NCBI GenBank assembly: GCA_033725935.1
Contig: MU867065.1
Coordinates: forward strand, 868,001-932,000
DNA length: 64,000 nucleotides
Source of the DNA: Cladorrhinum sp. PSN259
Taxonomy: Eukaryota; Ascomycota; Sordariomycetes; Sordariales; Podosporaceae
Reading direction: 5' to 3'
Shown: positions 10,399 to 22,345 of the stretch, one piece after another
Position numbering within the stretch: the stretch's first letter is position 1
Layout of the letters: the number at the start of each line of letters is the position of its first letter
Position numbers and translations under genes: made by a program
The notes under the pieces: model-generated
What the model was told of the DNA's origin: nothing
The model's database searches: none
Seen by the model: only the letters and a program-made list of their open reading frames with translations

Positions 10399-13110
10399 TG
10401 ATGATCTGGCAGTAACGTGTGCTCCCCATGCGGATCAGAGAGTGGAATGGATGTGCAGAGCCATCCGCCAAGTCGCCGGGCTTGCTGAGTTCGTTGCCCC
10501 CCTCTCGTCTATGGCGGTTGCGCGTAGCCGTTGTTGTCAAGAAGATGGAGAAGGGTCTGTTGCGAGCGTGGTTCCCAGTGCGGCTAAACAGGATCGCGTC
10601 AAGCACGAGCGCGCGCGGGCTATCCGGCAAGGCCGTCGCCGATGCGGCCAGCAGCGAGACGAGACGAAAGCTGGTGGCTGGGATGGGAAAGTGAAGGTAT
10701 TTTTCGGTCAAGACAGGGGAAATCGTTGGATCGCGAGCAAGTTGGCCCCGAGAGAAGCGGGATTACCACCCCTGCGCACAGGAGTATATCTCGGTCGTTA
10801 TCGAGGATCTCAATCTGAAGCGGACTTTTTCGGGTTGCATTCACTCGAGTAAAAAAAAAAAAGCCGCGCGCGGGCTTCGTCGCTTTTTGGCACCGTGTTG
10901 TCAGTGAGGAAGTTTGTTGGACTTAGGGCATTGCCGCATGCGACATAGCATGTGTCGTCACACGCTGGATGCGAACCTAGCCAGCCTCCAGGTCAGGCTG
11001 AGCGGGTGTCAGCTTGTGTAGTGTGAGACGAGATCCCCGGTTGTGGGAGGCACCACGGGCAGAGTGTTTGAGCGGAGTACGAGGCATGAGGCACAGAGGA
11101 TGATGGGTGGAAGGAGGTGACGCAGTGAGCGGCAGCGACGGTTAATCGCGACGGTACGTACCTCTCCAGTGACCCCGTTCCATGACCCTTGTCATTTTGT
11201 CTCTCTCATCCGTCACCTCAATGACCTGATGCGCAGCACTTGATCACTTCATTTTTGGCCCCTGGGAAACATCGTGTTGTACACATCATCAAATCCAAAC
11301 CGTAAAGGGCATTATAAAGACATCTTAAGCTTTCCCCCCGTTCCGCGGTCAAAGTGCCGACGGGATGCTGCAGATTGCTGGGAACTTACAGAGGAATGCC
11401 TACCAAATATGGAAGGCGGGGCATTAATTGTTAATGATAGCGATAACCAAGCTGCTGTGGGTCGACCCACCTCAGCGAACATCCCCGCCGTGGATCGCGG
11501 ATGACCGTCACACCACCCGTCAATTGCTGTCTGACACCTCCCCCATGGACCAGAGTTTTGAGACGCTGGAATTTGTTTTTTTAAAAGCAAAAAAAAAGCT
11601 CAACATTACCAATTCAGACAGGTCATTTCTTGCAGAACCCACTAACCCGGAACGCCCCGTCGAGTATCGAGAATGCAACCCCAAGACCGACATCGACATG
11701 TAATGATGTGCTTCGACATCCTGCGCCCTGCTGTCGCATGGCACCAGCGCAGGGGGAAAAGGGACGCCCCCGGGTCATGATCGCTTCTTCCATCCTCCCT
11801 CGACCAGGTCAGGGGTTGTTCTGCCCAAACACCCAAACCACCCCCAGATTGCTGTGTGTGGAGTTGGGATGCAGGGGTTTGCTGCAACCATTCGCTGTGA
11901 GACGGAAACCTGTGGCCACAAGAGACGATTTCCATGCGGCACAACTCGACTGCAACACTGCAAAGCATCGTCCTGCCTGGACGGCGAGCCCAATGCACCA
12001 TCACTCCACAGCGTCGGCAAGCGCTGCAAGCACTCTACCCTACATGCGTGACCAGGCCTTGCTGCATCTCTGCAAGCGCCTTGCCTCTTGGGTTCGTTCT
12101 GCAACATCTTGTCCAAATGCCATGCAAAGCTAACGACGCTTTCAACGCAGGAACAGAAACACATCTGAGCAACATGTCGGCCGCTTCTGTCGCTCACCGA
12201 GGACGTCTGGCTCGGCCTCATCACGGCCACTGACGTGTTCAACTGGACTGGCGGGGCTGGCCTCGAATTCTGCGGCCACGGGTTGCTCATCACTTTCACC
12301 GTTACCTCAGGAACCGGTGCCCGGCACAGGGTATGAATGGAATTTAGGAGTCCGACAGCCCGGCCGGCATCAGGTCCTCCCTCCATCTGTGCTGCTCTCG
12401 TGGAGCGACCGAGTTGTTGATACCAAGCCACAAATCGTCCCCCGCGTACCCCTGTCCCTCAGTTTCGGATCACTGGCCGGCAACGAAGCGACCCCAGAGC
12501 AAAGGGCCTCGAGAAACTGAAAACAACAAGGTGAATAGAGCTTGTTGAGGAACAATTAGTTCAGCTCAACACTGCTGTAGTGCGCTTCTCGCAACGTGGG
12601 TCATTATGTGGTCGTCCAAGCTTTCCACCCCCAGTCTAGCCCCCAAATAGGGCCAGCCAATGAGGTGCTACAACGAGCCCATTTGAGGCTGTTGCCAAAC
12701 ATGTCCCTGTCACCCGTCGTTCCCGAAAGACGACCCGCCAAATCCCTGTCTCTGGATTTGACTTGATCGCTTCAATTCGCCTATGGTCAAAGTCAAACTG
12801 TCTCGTCGTTCTTGACAACTACTGTCTAACACAATTCCTGGATCGGGGTGCGGCATTGGCTCTTGATCATGGCAATAAACACGTTTACCGGATGAACAGG
12901 TGCAATTGGCCAACCCACTCATTTCTCCGCATGGTTGTCGGCCGCCCTTCGCTGTAATTGGTCAGTCCTATGCAAGGCAGCAGCAAATCTACAATATATG
13001 ATTGGTGCAAACGCCTGGCTCGGACGCGGCTCTAATTGAATCTTCCCAAACCGGACCTCAAGACATCACCAGCATAAAGTGTCAAGCAAATGGGTGCCGA
13101 AAAGCACGCC

Positions 13111-13135
13111 AAAAAAAAAGAAAAAAAAAAAAAAA
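13111..13135 (+). repeat. Broken poly(A) tract (A9-G-A15)
   Basis: Directly visible homopolymer in the gene-poor region. It has no associated gene. Confidence 0.9.
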
Positions 13136-16100
13136 GTCCAGGCATAGATCGATATGCAAAACATCGCGTTACGTTGTTTCGCAAGGAATCGACTTTGCAC
13201 CGATGGGGACGGCCCGCTCCGGAGCTGCCCGGCGGCCGACTTTCAAGTCGTACGGCCTTGAAGGATATGAAAGGCCGGAACATCATGAAAATCAGCGCAG
13301 ATCCGGCTTTCTGCATGTATAGGACCCTTTACTGGCCCTTTGAGAGCCCACCAGGCCGTTCAGCGAGGACCATGTTTTCCGAACCCCTGTCATCTCGATC
13401 CACCTGGCCGGTCTGAGGTGGCCCCGACGGCTTTGATTCCATCGCAATAGCCAGATATTATTTTTTTCCAACTTCTACTTTTGTATACCCAGCGGATGAT
13501 GTACGTTGTGCGTTGCAACGTCGCTCGGGGACCACCTCTTGCAGCTCGCTTCACCCATATGTGGCAAAGCGGACAAATTACATCCAGGCTTGTTTGGACA
13601 CCGGTGTGTTGTTTATGTCGCCATTCAATACGAGGATGATCATGCCAGCTTTACCTCCGTACAATCAAGTTGCGGCCGCTTTCTGCTCTCGGCAAAACTT
13701 GTCAATCCACTTATCTGCCTCTACGACATCAGCTGCCGTTGGGGGCAGAGGCGAAGGTTGTCCTACATCGAAGATCACCAAGACCAAGCACAGATGTCAA
13801 GCCGGGGGAGCAGTGCCGGATATTGAGTTACACTGGCCTGGGAGTAGAATTAAACTGCTGTCTCACGTACACTTGAGGTGGCCCTGCTCACATCACGCCA
13901 CAAGAAGCAAGGTGAAGCGTAAGTCACCGCCCCCATCGTGGACGGTATGGATCGGCCGACCTGGCCGGCCTGGCCACCCGAGCGAGCCTAAGCACCAAGG
14001 TTCCATTCCGTTCCGCTCATGTTTTCGAAACATCATCAGCCTGAAGGGATACCTGACATCTCATGTGCGAACGCTATATCCGTATGTAACGGTTTGATGG
14101 AACAAATGCGTTGTAGATTCTGCTATAGATTCACTACGCACTGGGCTCGCTTCGCCGACTCATCGATATTGCTTGCTGCACAAGAGATTTGGCGATCCGG
14201 GCGGCCGACGTGAATCGGCATCGTTTCTGCCGCCCTTTCTTGTCCTCTATCTACCAGCCAGCTATGGAAATTCTATTATCAATAGATAGCAGTGCTGGCA
14301 CCCTTCCGAGGGGTATCGTCCCTTTTGGAAGGTGGCCATAACAAAGTCCAGGGACATTTTCGATACCACATTGCAATTGTCATATCACTTCTCGGCTTCA
14401 GATGATCCTAGTCCAGGTGATTGATGATCATCTAGCTACTCAGGAGTCGCCACGTCGCAATTATATCTCTCAACCCGAATCAGAACGCCATCGAGCAGGA
14501 TGGGTTGGCTGCTGTAGAGAGCCTGGAGATTCACGCGCATTGATCAGACAAGACTAGAGTGGGCAGCGGGGTCATGTTTCTTTTTGGGGAATGTAACAGG
14601 AATTCATGTGAGATCAGGCTCCTGCACGCCTACATGTCCCCTTTTTTTTTCAATCGTCACCTCATGCGAGAAGCGGAGAATGGTTGCATCCGAGGCTGGG
14701 CGGAGGTGAAAAACTTCCCCTCAACTCGAGAGCCGTTGCCGGACAAGCCAGAAACTCGTGGGGGCTACCAGCCTTGCTTGAAGAGTCTTGTTAGGCACAA
14801 AGGTACAACTTGTGCCACCCTTAGCGTCATTTGGCTATCCATCTCACCCTGGGACTCGATACTACGGTCCAAACCTCCACCGCAGGCCACACCACCAGAC
14901 CGGCACTTACTCATCATAGAGGGTTAATCTGCTTTTGTCGGCGGTAGGGTGACCGAGTTGAGATGCAAGGTAAACTGCCGTGTATGCGGCCGTCAGCACT
15001 CTCATAATTCAGGATCTGATTCCGAATGGCTGGGACTCTTGAACAAGGCAGTCAGATGGCCTGAGGATCCAATCATGAGCCATGATAGCTGGGTGGGTGG
15101 GTAGAGGATGCACACCATGGACACATGCCAATGTCAACCACGTCCAACGTCCTTGTCTCGGCCACGGCAAATTATGCCTCGTTGATATCATCTTTATCAG
15201 CAACAGCTCACGCAGTTTGTCGGAAACAAGATTGTTATGGGCGTGGTTGAAATGCCAAGTGGGAGGCCTGCGTCTGCCGATGAAAGCAAGTACCGATACA
15301 ACCAATGCGGATGACGGAGACCTCTCCGACCAAGTACACAAGTACTTTCTCGCACACACAAACACGCCTCAAATCAGCTCCGAAGATACACAGCAAGAAG
15401 CTGGAGGAACTTTTCTTTTGATTCTGTTTTGGTGCATGTGGCGGGTCGCGATTCTGGCCGTGTCAGTCGGCCCCTGTTCTGGCCGCGGCCACCTCGACCA
15501 GAACCTAGCCGGATGTTGTTGCATATGGGCCGACGCGGAAGGGACGGCGTCGTCCTTACTTTTTACAGTTTCCGGCTCATGGAAGACAGGGAGGGGCGCA
15601 AAACAACTACAGGGGTTTTGCGTATCCACGTATATTGGGCTCCGATATCCTCCAGGTACAGGTTGCTATAACATGAACCAAATGAATACAAACAAACCGA
15701 TCAGGGGATTATAGATATGCAGGGGTGGAAGGCGGAGAAGATCAAAAAGAAAAGAAATTGAAAAAGAAAAGCCAAAAAAAAACCCTCCGGTGAGGGCCGG
15801 CTCTGCTGCTCCGTATGCAGAAAACGGCCAACGAGTCTCGGGCCAATGGTGTGGAACAGGTACATCAGATGGGAAACAATCCAAGATTGTTTCAATTCAC
15901 GTTTTCCAGTGGGGAGTTCAGGTACCTGTTTTGGCCACCGAGGCTTTTCCAAGTTGAGAATGAGTTCATGTCACGGTGGGGAAGACGTTGTCCCTCGACC
16001 GTGGTAAATGAGCCATGAACAACGTGGCTCCTATGAAGGCCAGTCCACTCAGAGAGAACTTGTGCGGGCCAGAGAACGGGCTAATTTGCCGGCAAGGGTG

Positions 16101-16798
16101 GACCACATACCCCAGACCGTACAGGTACTCCCTCTCCCCTCTCCTCCGGATGTGTGACTGAGAACGTGATTGACGGCTCTCGGCGGGGGCGAGGCCCAAG
16201 GGCGAAGCGGCCAGGGTATTGAGACAGAGAAAAGGTACCAGGGACCAAGTGGCCAGGCCTGGGTAAGATGGGGATAGGCACGGAAAGTAACTCTCCTTCA
16301 TCCTAACCGTTCCCTATCTAGGAATCCCAGGTACCCGACCAAACACCGCTTGATGCACAGTCTACTGCTGAGTGTCGACTCACGACAGCATGGGTCCCAC
16401 CGGCTTGGAATGACAAAGGGGTTAAGATGGAACGAGATACAAGTATAAGTAAGTACCCGGTGTTCTCACCAGTCCGGAACAAAACAGCTTCGTCTTTTCA
16501 GGACAACAAGATACAGCACCATTATCACATCAACACCACGGTATCCTCTGACACCACTTGTGTCGATGGCATTGTCGGGGACCGAGGATCGGATCAATAA
16601 AACAAGAGACAATCATACCTGTCGCAGGTCTCAGCTAGACGATTCACAGCCCCTGCCCCTTCGGAATCAGGACCGAGTCCCTCTCCAGCCAGCACTCTAC
16701 TGCTCCCTGACATAAGCTCATCGTAAGTACAACTGAACCACATAGCAGCTTTCTTGCCTGCTGTGACACCCCGGAGGATTCTGCATGTCGCCGCCACC

Positions 16799-16873
16799 AT
16801 GGCGGACATGGAGGAGAAGGAGTCGTCGAGAGGAAAAGAAACCGACCGACATGTGCTGATATTTAAGCTTTAG
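16799..16873 (+). other. Upstream ORF in strong initiation context
   Basis: ATG embedded in GCCGCCACCATGG, a full consensus initiation context. It encodes 24 residues starting MADMEEKESSRG and ends at TAG 16871-16873. It lies about 295 nt before the 109-aa conserved ORF. If transcription starts near 16.45-16.5 kb this is a uORF able to repress translation of the main ORF. Whether it is in the mRNA cannot be seen from DNA. Confidence 0.4.
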
Positions 16874-17167
16874 ACAGTACGTCAAAGACAGATTACGCGG
16901 GCACCAATCCCGAGCGATCTTGAGAAACAAAAAGACGTTGCAATCCAGAGAAGCGAAGAAACGTGAAATCCACGAACCGGGTCAAGGAGCACGTTGACAA
17001 CAACAACAGCAACACCGCCACCACCACCACCAACCGGCAACCCACCAAACACTCCACCTGCCGTTCAAGCCACTTGGTTATAGAAGAGACCAGACCCCAT
17101 CCTCTCTCTCTCTTCTTGCTCAACGCCTTCTCCCTCACCAATCAGAAAGACATCTTTTAAAAAAGAA

Positions 17168-17497
17168 ATGTGCTACTTTGAGCAAACCCGCTGGAACTGC
17201 GGCTACTGGAAGTGGGGGAACTTCCGGCAGCAATGCCACAAGGAGTACCGGACGGGCGAGACGTGCGGGCTCAAGCTCGTCTTCCAGACGGCGCTGCTCG
17301 CCACCCCCTGCAAGCTTTGCGACCAGCGGTTCAAGAAGGAGAGGAGAATACACAAGATGAGCATGGATATTGACCGGTGGACGAGGGAAGGGAACAGGAG
17401 GGCGACGATAGAGAAGACGTGGCAGGATATCTCCGAGATCCAGGCGCAGGTTGATGACTTGTGGAGGCAGCATGAGCAGCGGGTAAAGAGTCTTTGA
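17168..17497 (+). CDS. Small conserved cysteine-rich fungal protein, unknown function
   Basis: Single exon, 109 aa. Start at 17168 (aaagaaATGTGC). The N-terminal half is Trp- and Cys-rich (Cys 2, 11, 23, 33, 48, 51; CKLC at 48-51), suggesting a small metal-binding or redox fold. The C-terminal half, from about residue 55, is charged and helical (RIHKMSMDIDRWTREGNR, IEKTWQDISEIQAQV), like a short coiled coil. From memory, similar short proteins with the MCxFEQTRW start are common among filamentous ascomycetes, without assigned function. No signal peptide or membrane segment. Its isolation inside an 11-kb gene-poor tract is unusual. Confidence 0.75.
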   Translation: MCYFEQTRWNCGYWKWGNFRQQCHKEYRTGETCGLKLVFQTALLATPCKLCDQRFKKERRIHKMSMDIDRWTREGNRRATIEKTWQDISEIQAQVDDLWRQHEQRVKSL

Positions 17498-17567
17498 GGA
17501 GAGTGAGGAGGAGATTGTGTTTGGTTTGGGGGACTTTGCTTCCTCCGGGGGGAAAGAAAGTGAGCGC

Positions 17568-17589
17568 TTTTTTTTTTTTTTTTTTTTTT
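17568..17589 (+). repeat. Poly(T) run, 22 nt
   Basis: Uninterrupted T run about 70 bases after the stop of the 109-aa ORF. Confidence 0.9.
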
Positions 17590-17690
17590 CCCTTTCATCA
17601 TTTTTTCCCTTGGGTACCCTGATTACCTTGTTACATCATCCTTGGGTTCTAAAACTCGGATCTGAGTTTGCAGTTGCGGCGGAGGTGGGG

Positions 17691-17695
17691 TGTGC

Positions 17696-17740
<45 letters not shown>
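17691..17740 (+). repeat. (TG)n microsatellite
   Basis: A perfect (TG)20 block at 17701-17740, preceded by imperfect TGTGCGTGCG. Confidence 0.95.
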
Positions 17741-17741
<1 letters not shown>

Positions 17742-19614
17742 ATGGATGGACGATGGGAATCGGAAATGCAGTGGGTTGCTGACCGCATACATGATATAGG
17801 CTTGTGATTTCCCCCTTGGGTTTTGACTTCTGTTTTCTAAGTTTTCGTTGGCTGGTTTTTGTTGGCTGGGCGTTTTTTTCTTTTCTCTCCTCATGTCATC
17901 AAGGGGTGTGTAAAACAAAAAGAGGATGACAAGGAGGTGGAACTGTGTGGCGGTGGGCCGGTGGAAAAGATACCGAGATAGTGCGGAACGGAAAGAGAGA
18001 GAAGAAAAAATAAGAAAGAGAGAGAGGTTGAAGTGAGTGTGTGGTTAGAGGAAGAGAGGGTTTCATGGTGGGACGGGAAAAACAAGATGCCATGAAGGAT
18101 CATGGCAACTGCTAACGACTTTTCTGTGCTTTTCATGTATAAGGGTTAGGTTTTTGCTCTTCTTTCCCCGCATTTTGTTTAGAGTTTTGGCAGTTTTTAC
18201 TCTCTCTTATTTCAGTTTCTCCGGTGAGGACTCGGAATCCGAACTGCAGAGTTTGTGCGAGTTACCTTGCCAGCCATGGACGGGGAAGGGTAATGCAGGA
18301 TTGACAGGCACACGCCCTTTGGAGAGCCAAGGATGTTGGCAGACAAGATGAGAGAGAGGGGGAGGGGGTGAATAGAGTGGGAAAAGGAAAAAGGCACACA
18401 GGAAATCGCAGAATAGACATATCGGATATCATGCCCCTGTCGAGTATTGGTATGGTAACGGTAATGGGCACGGCCATGGGAAACGGAAGGGATTGGCATT
18501 CGGGTATCTTCACTATCGGGATTTGTCACCACGCAGAAGGCAGTGACGGGCTGGGAAGGAGAGAGAGAGACGGGGGGAAGGAGTGAAGTGGAAAGAGAGG
18601 GACATCATCTACCTGGACCAGCATACAATCCTAATCCACGGTTGTCACGTCTTTCCATCAAGCTTGTCGATACATCCTGCGAGGGTTTCCTTCTTCTTCT
18701 TCTTTTTTTTTTTTTTTTCCTTTTGAGGTAACGCTCGGGAACTATGTTATCCTTCTCGGCTGGGGTGGGAGGAATTCTCTCGGTTTTTTTCTTCTTTTTT
18801 CCAATCTTTTTTCTCGTCAGGGCAAAGGGACGGTGGGAGTGACACAAAACACGCCACACGCACACACGCATATTTGTATTTTTTCCCCATTTGTTTTTTA
18901 TTTCTCTCATCGGGTTTCTTGTGGGGTGGATCATTGGTGTGGGTGGCTTTTTGTCAAGCAATGAGAAAAAGGGATGGAAAAAATACGTACAGTATGTTCA
19001 GTAACGAATGAGAAAAAAAAAAAAGGGTTCATTTTCACTACCATACAGTTAGTTCTCCCTTGTCTTTTTGTTTTCCGCGTTCCCCGGTTTCTTCGTTGGT
19101 CTGTCTCCACTGGGTTGACCTTGGCAGAGACACAACCAAAGCAAAACAGTAAGTTGATATGCACCCTCCTCCTTGCTCATGGAGAGACAGATGGCTGATG
19201 ACGATGCCCGAGAGGAGAAAAGCTACCGAACCGGATGTCCCGTCCCCTTTCCCTTCCCTTCCCCGTCCCTCCCTACCACCCACTCATTCCCCACCCACAC
19301 CTCCTTCTTTCCCACACCACCACCCGCCCTTGGGAACGTACCTTTATGTCTGCCTTGTGCCTGGTTACCGACTGATACGGAGAGGAAATAAACTGCCTAG
19401 TGCGGTTGTGTATGTATACGTGTGTGTGTGTGCGTGTGTGTATGTATTTAGGTGTGCCTCAGCACTGCATGTAGTACCGCAGAGAGAGAGAAAAGGAAAA
19501 ATTTCTCAAAAGCAGAAAAAAAAAAAAGAGAGAGAGGGTATACGGGGAGTGATCCCACTGGTTCAATTTTTGTTTTTCTTTTTGCTTCTCTCCACTCAAG
19601 ATCCCATCTACCAA

Positions 19615-19635
19615 AGAGAGAGAGAGAGAGAGAGA
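19615..19635 (+). repeat. (AG)n microsatellite
   Basis: About ten AG units followed by a G run, inside the purine-rich tract. Confidence 0.9.
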
Positions 19636-21677
19636 AGGGGGGGGAAATATATATGAGAGGTTTGAGCGGGTCTTTCGGCAGCTAATAAAAAAACGATGAG
19701 ACTACTGGTGATGCGGGGGGTGGTGGCGGTGGTGTTGGTGGTGTTGGTGTCCCTTGGGTGGAGTAATATCATCACAGGTTTTACGCGGGTTTGAACTTGG
19801 ATGCAAAAAAGCTGAGAAAGGGGGTACGGATAAGGGTACGGAAGCAGCAGGGAGAGAGAAAGAGAGAGACTAGAAAATCTGACCATACACCTACTCGAGT
19901 TTATAGTAGATGCAGCGTAGTATTTTCTGCAAAGAGAGGACTTCTTGCAGGACGGCAGCAGAAAAAAAAAACCATTGGTTGGCTGCTTGTGGAGGGGAGG
20001 AGCGGTTCCTTATCTGAGAGAGACAGAGAGACAGAGGGAGGAGTCATCCTTTCGACCCATCGTGATCACGGCCGTGGACTGTGCTGTGGCACGCTGTAGC
20101 CGAGTCAAGCAGCGGGAAAAAGACGGCCAGGTGGGAGGAGAGGGGAGGGGAGGCAAAAGCAAGAAACGTGCTCTCTGCTGTGTGGGCGAATAGGGAAGTA
20201 GGCAAGCCGGTGTGGTGGAGGCACGCGAGAAAGCCAGACCAATGTTTCACTGCGAGAAATGCGGCAGCTGAACCAGAGGAGAGTCAACGCCCTCGTTGGG
20301 TGAAAAGCGAGGGAGAACGGGACAACAGATTTTCTTTGTCCCCCATTCCATCAACTAACTTTGCTCCTTCTGCGAGACCTGGGGCTTGCCGATAACGGTT
20401 TGGCTTTGGAGAGCGTCCGAGAGGTTCCGTATCTTTTGGCTGTTGCGTTGGGCAGCCTTGGAAGGCTGGACCGTTGATTTGAGAGGAGGAGCAGTGCTCC
20501 ACAAGAGAGGATGGGGGTCTCGCCGGCTGCCCCGAGAGCAAGACAGATGTGTGGGAACTGTGTCTTTTGGCCTGGAGTCTGCGTACCGCGGGCTGAGCCA
20601 TGGCTAAGTGATGTGACGTGCTTTTGTTGTGCAGTGTGCTGGCTTGCTGGCTTGCTTTTCCCGTCCTTGCTGCATGTCGTTCTCGCTTCCGGTAAGGATT
20701 GCTGGCACTTGCAGCCACCCTCCTCCATCCGCACACACCCATTTCGACCTGCCCCCTTGTTCTCCATTCGTAGTGACACCCTCCTTTCCCTATCCTGCCC
20801 CGATATCCATCTGCGAGCTGCGGCCAATGGGCAGGCCAACGTCCACCGAATCACGCACGGGGTCCCTGTTTCGGGCATTATCATCCCCAGTCTCTGATGT
20901 TTGCTGAGATTAGCTTGTATGTTCATGGCAAAGATCTGTCAGATATCAGTAAACAAGTCACAAATCTGGGGCATTCCGAAGTCGGTCTAGGAGGGCCGCC
21001 AAGCGGGCCACCCCCTCCCTTGCGAGCAGGTGGAATCTGATGATGGAGCTCTAGAAGGCGAATGGAAAGGATAACTCATGGGTCTCGATCGGCGCGTTTA
21101 TACCAAGGTCTCCACCGGCAAGCAGCATCAGTAAAACCTTTCTATGCACGTGGCTGGCGCTAAATGGACCTCAGCTGCTCAGCACAATGTGATGAGGATG
21201 GTTTCAACATGATCAGACCTTGATTGGCCGAAGTGAGGGAGCGAGGAGCTAGTCACCAAAAAAGGAAGTGAAATTATTGACTTTTCGCGGAATTCGGCCA
21301 GTACAACGCATCCCTTCTCCAAAGAGAAAAAAAACAACCTCCACGAACCGCCACGCTAGGTCTGTTGGGATGCGTTTTCCCTGCCCTACCAAACATGAGA
21401 AATTTCGACAGAAAAAAGGACGCGCTATTCCTTCCGCCTCCATGGGTATCAATCGTTTTTACGGGCCGTCCCACGCTGCCCCATCGGCTTCTCCCTGCCG
21501 CATAAATGCCACATCATGTTGACGCCGCCATCCTCCAGATGCATCTCAGACGGCCGAATAGTGGTGTAGGGCGTCGGCAGGCGGCGAGCCTGACCCCCAG
21601 ACTCGGTAACTCTTGCTCCGCAAATCCCAACACAGCCCGGTGTGTTCACCCTCCCTCCATGTTGAGGGTGGTGGCCA

Positions 21678-22345
21678 TCAGCGCATGGCAGCTGCAGCAT
21701 CGGTAAAGTTGCCGACGAGAGGCTTGCTGTCATCGAACTTGATCGGCACTGTGCTGTGATCCATCTCAATGGTGTCATCCTCTGGGGTACCCCAATCAAC
21801 GCGCGCCACAGAGGCGAGGTCCTCGTGGGATGCCAGTTTGGACAGGAGGGTGTGGTAACGGGTAATGGTTGGGTCCTGTGCGGTATAGGCGTACTGGGTC
21901 GGGGCTGCGGGGTGGTGGCCGCCGGCGTTGTTCTGCGGAACAATGTCGTAAATGTCGACCATGTTGCTACATGCGATGCATTCAGGTCAGCCATGCGTCT
22001 TGCTTTGCATTCCCATCTCCATGGACCCGGGAACACGAGGGGCCAAGGGGTTCATGTACTCTGCCGTGCGTGCAACCACCCTGTTTAGAGCCTCAATCTC
22101 TCTTTGGACCTCCTGCGGATCCTCCTGGCTCATTATCTGCTGCTGGTCTTCGAAGCTGCCATAGTGCATGCCGTTCGGGTCGTCGAAAAGATGCTGGGCT
22201 TCGTCTTCCTGTTGAGCGACGGGTGTCTGTCAGCGACTGCGATCAAACCAACTCGAAGAGCGGGGAAGGGAAAGGAGAGGATGCAACCAACCTCGTCGTA
22301 GTCGTCGCGCCTCCGGCTCCCCAAGCAGGAAGAGCAGTTCCCCAT
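21678..22345 (-). CDS. LAMTOR1 / Ego1(Meh1)-like lysosomal adaptor
   Basis: Predicted membrane anchor of the Ragulator/EGO complex that recruits Rag GTPases and TORC1 to the vacuole or late endosome. Exons 22345-22292, 22208-22060 and 21966-21678 give 163 aa. The N-terminus MGNCSSCLG carries Gly2 for myristoylation and Cys4/Cys7 for palmitoylation. The middle (GMHYGSFEDQQQIMSQED, EALNRVVARTADNMVDIYDI) fits the LAMTOR family helix. The last exon contains LSKLASHEDLASVARVDWG and ends in AAAMR. The exon 2/3 junction is GA/C AAC ATG, giving TADNMVDIYD. The first donor, GTTGGT, is weaker than usual. Length is close to family members. The call rests on the lipidation motif and the helix. Confidence 0.8.

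Larger units (their letters stand above)
10399..17167. other. Gene-poor 6.8-kb stretch upstream of the 109-aa conserved ORF
   Basis: No open frame here has protein-like composition, and I found no domain on either strand. Visible items: the promoter of the divergent F-box gene (10.4-10.85 kb); an A-run at 10851-10862 followed by a GC-rich inverted repeat (AAGCC, GCGCGC, GGGCTT); a broken A-tract at 13111-13135; repeated GGCC/CCGG words around 13.2-13.45 and 13.95-13.98 kb; a TATA-like stretch near 16442; a CA/AAC-rich leader at 16.98-17.1 kb; and an upstream ORF at 16799-16873. Best reading: a long regulatory region and leader, or undetected non-coding RNA. Confidence 0.5.
17498..21677. other. 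Gene-free 4.2-kb stretch with simple repeats and purine tracts
   Basis: No credible coding sequence. It contains a T22 run (17568-17589), a (TG)20 block (17701-17740), a T16 run (18703-18718), a GT/CG-rich block (19421-19440), an (AG)10 block (19615-19635) and many GGGAGAGAGAAAG-type purine tracts from about 17.97 to 20.2 kb. The first part is probably the 3' UTR of the 109-aa ORF, and the end is the 3' side of the LAMTOR1-like gene. Confidence 0.5.

Noticed and set aside
10855..10880. A-run plus GC-rich inverted repeat as a possible terminator
   Set aside because: Intrinsic terminators of this form are bacterial; here it is a short palindrome in a fungal promoter region.
11775..12431. 218-codon minus-strand frame in the gene-poor region
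   Set aside because: Composition looks random, there is no start context and no recognisable motif.
13513..14097. 194-codon plus-strand frame in the gene-poor region
   Set aside because: No domain or hydrophobic pattern, and other frames in the region are equally open.
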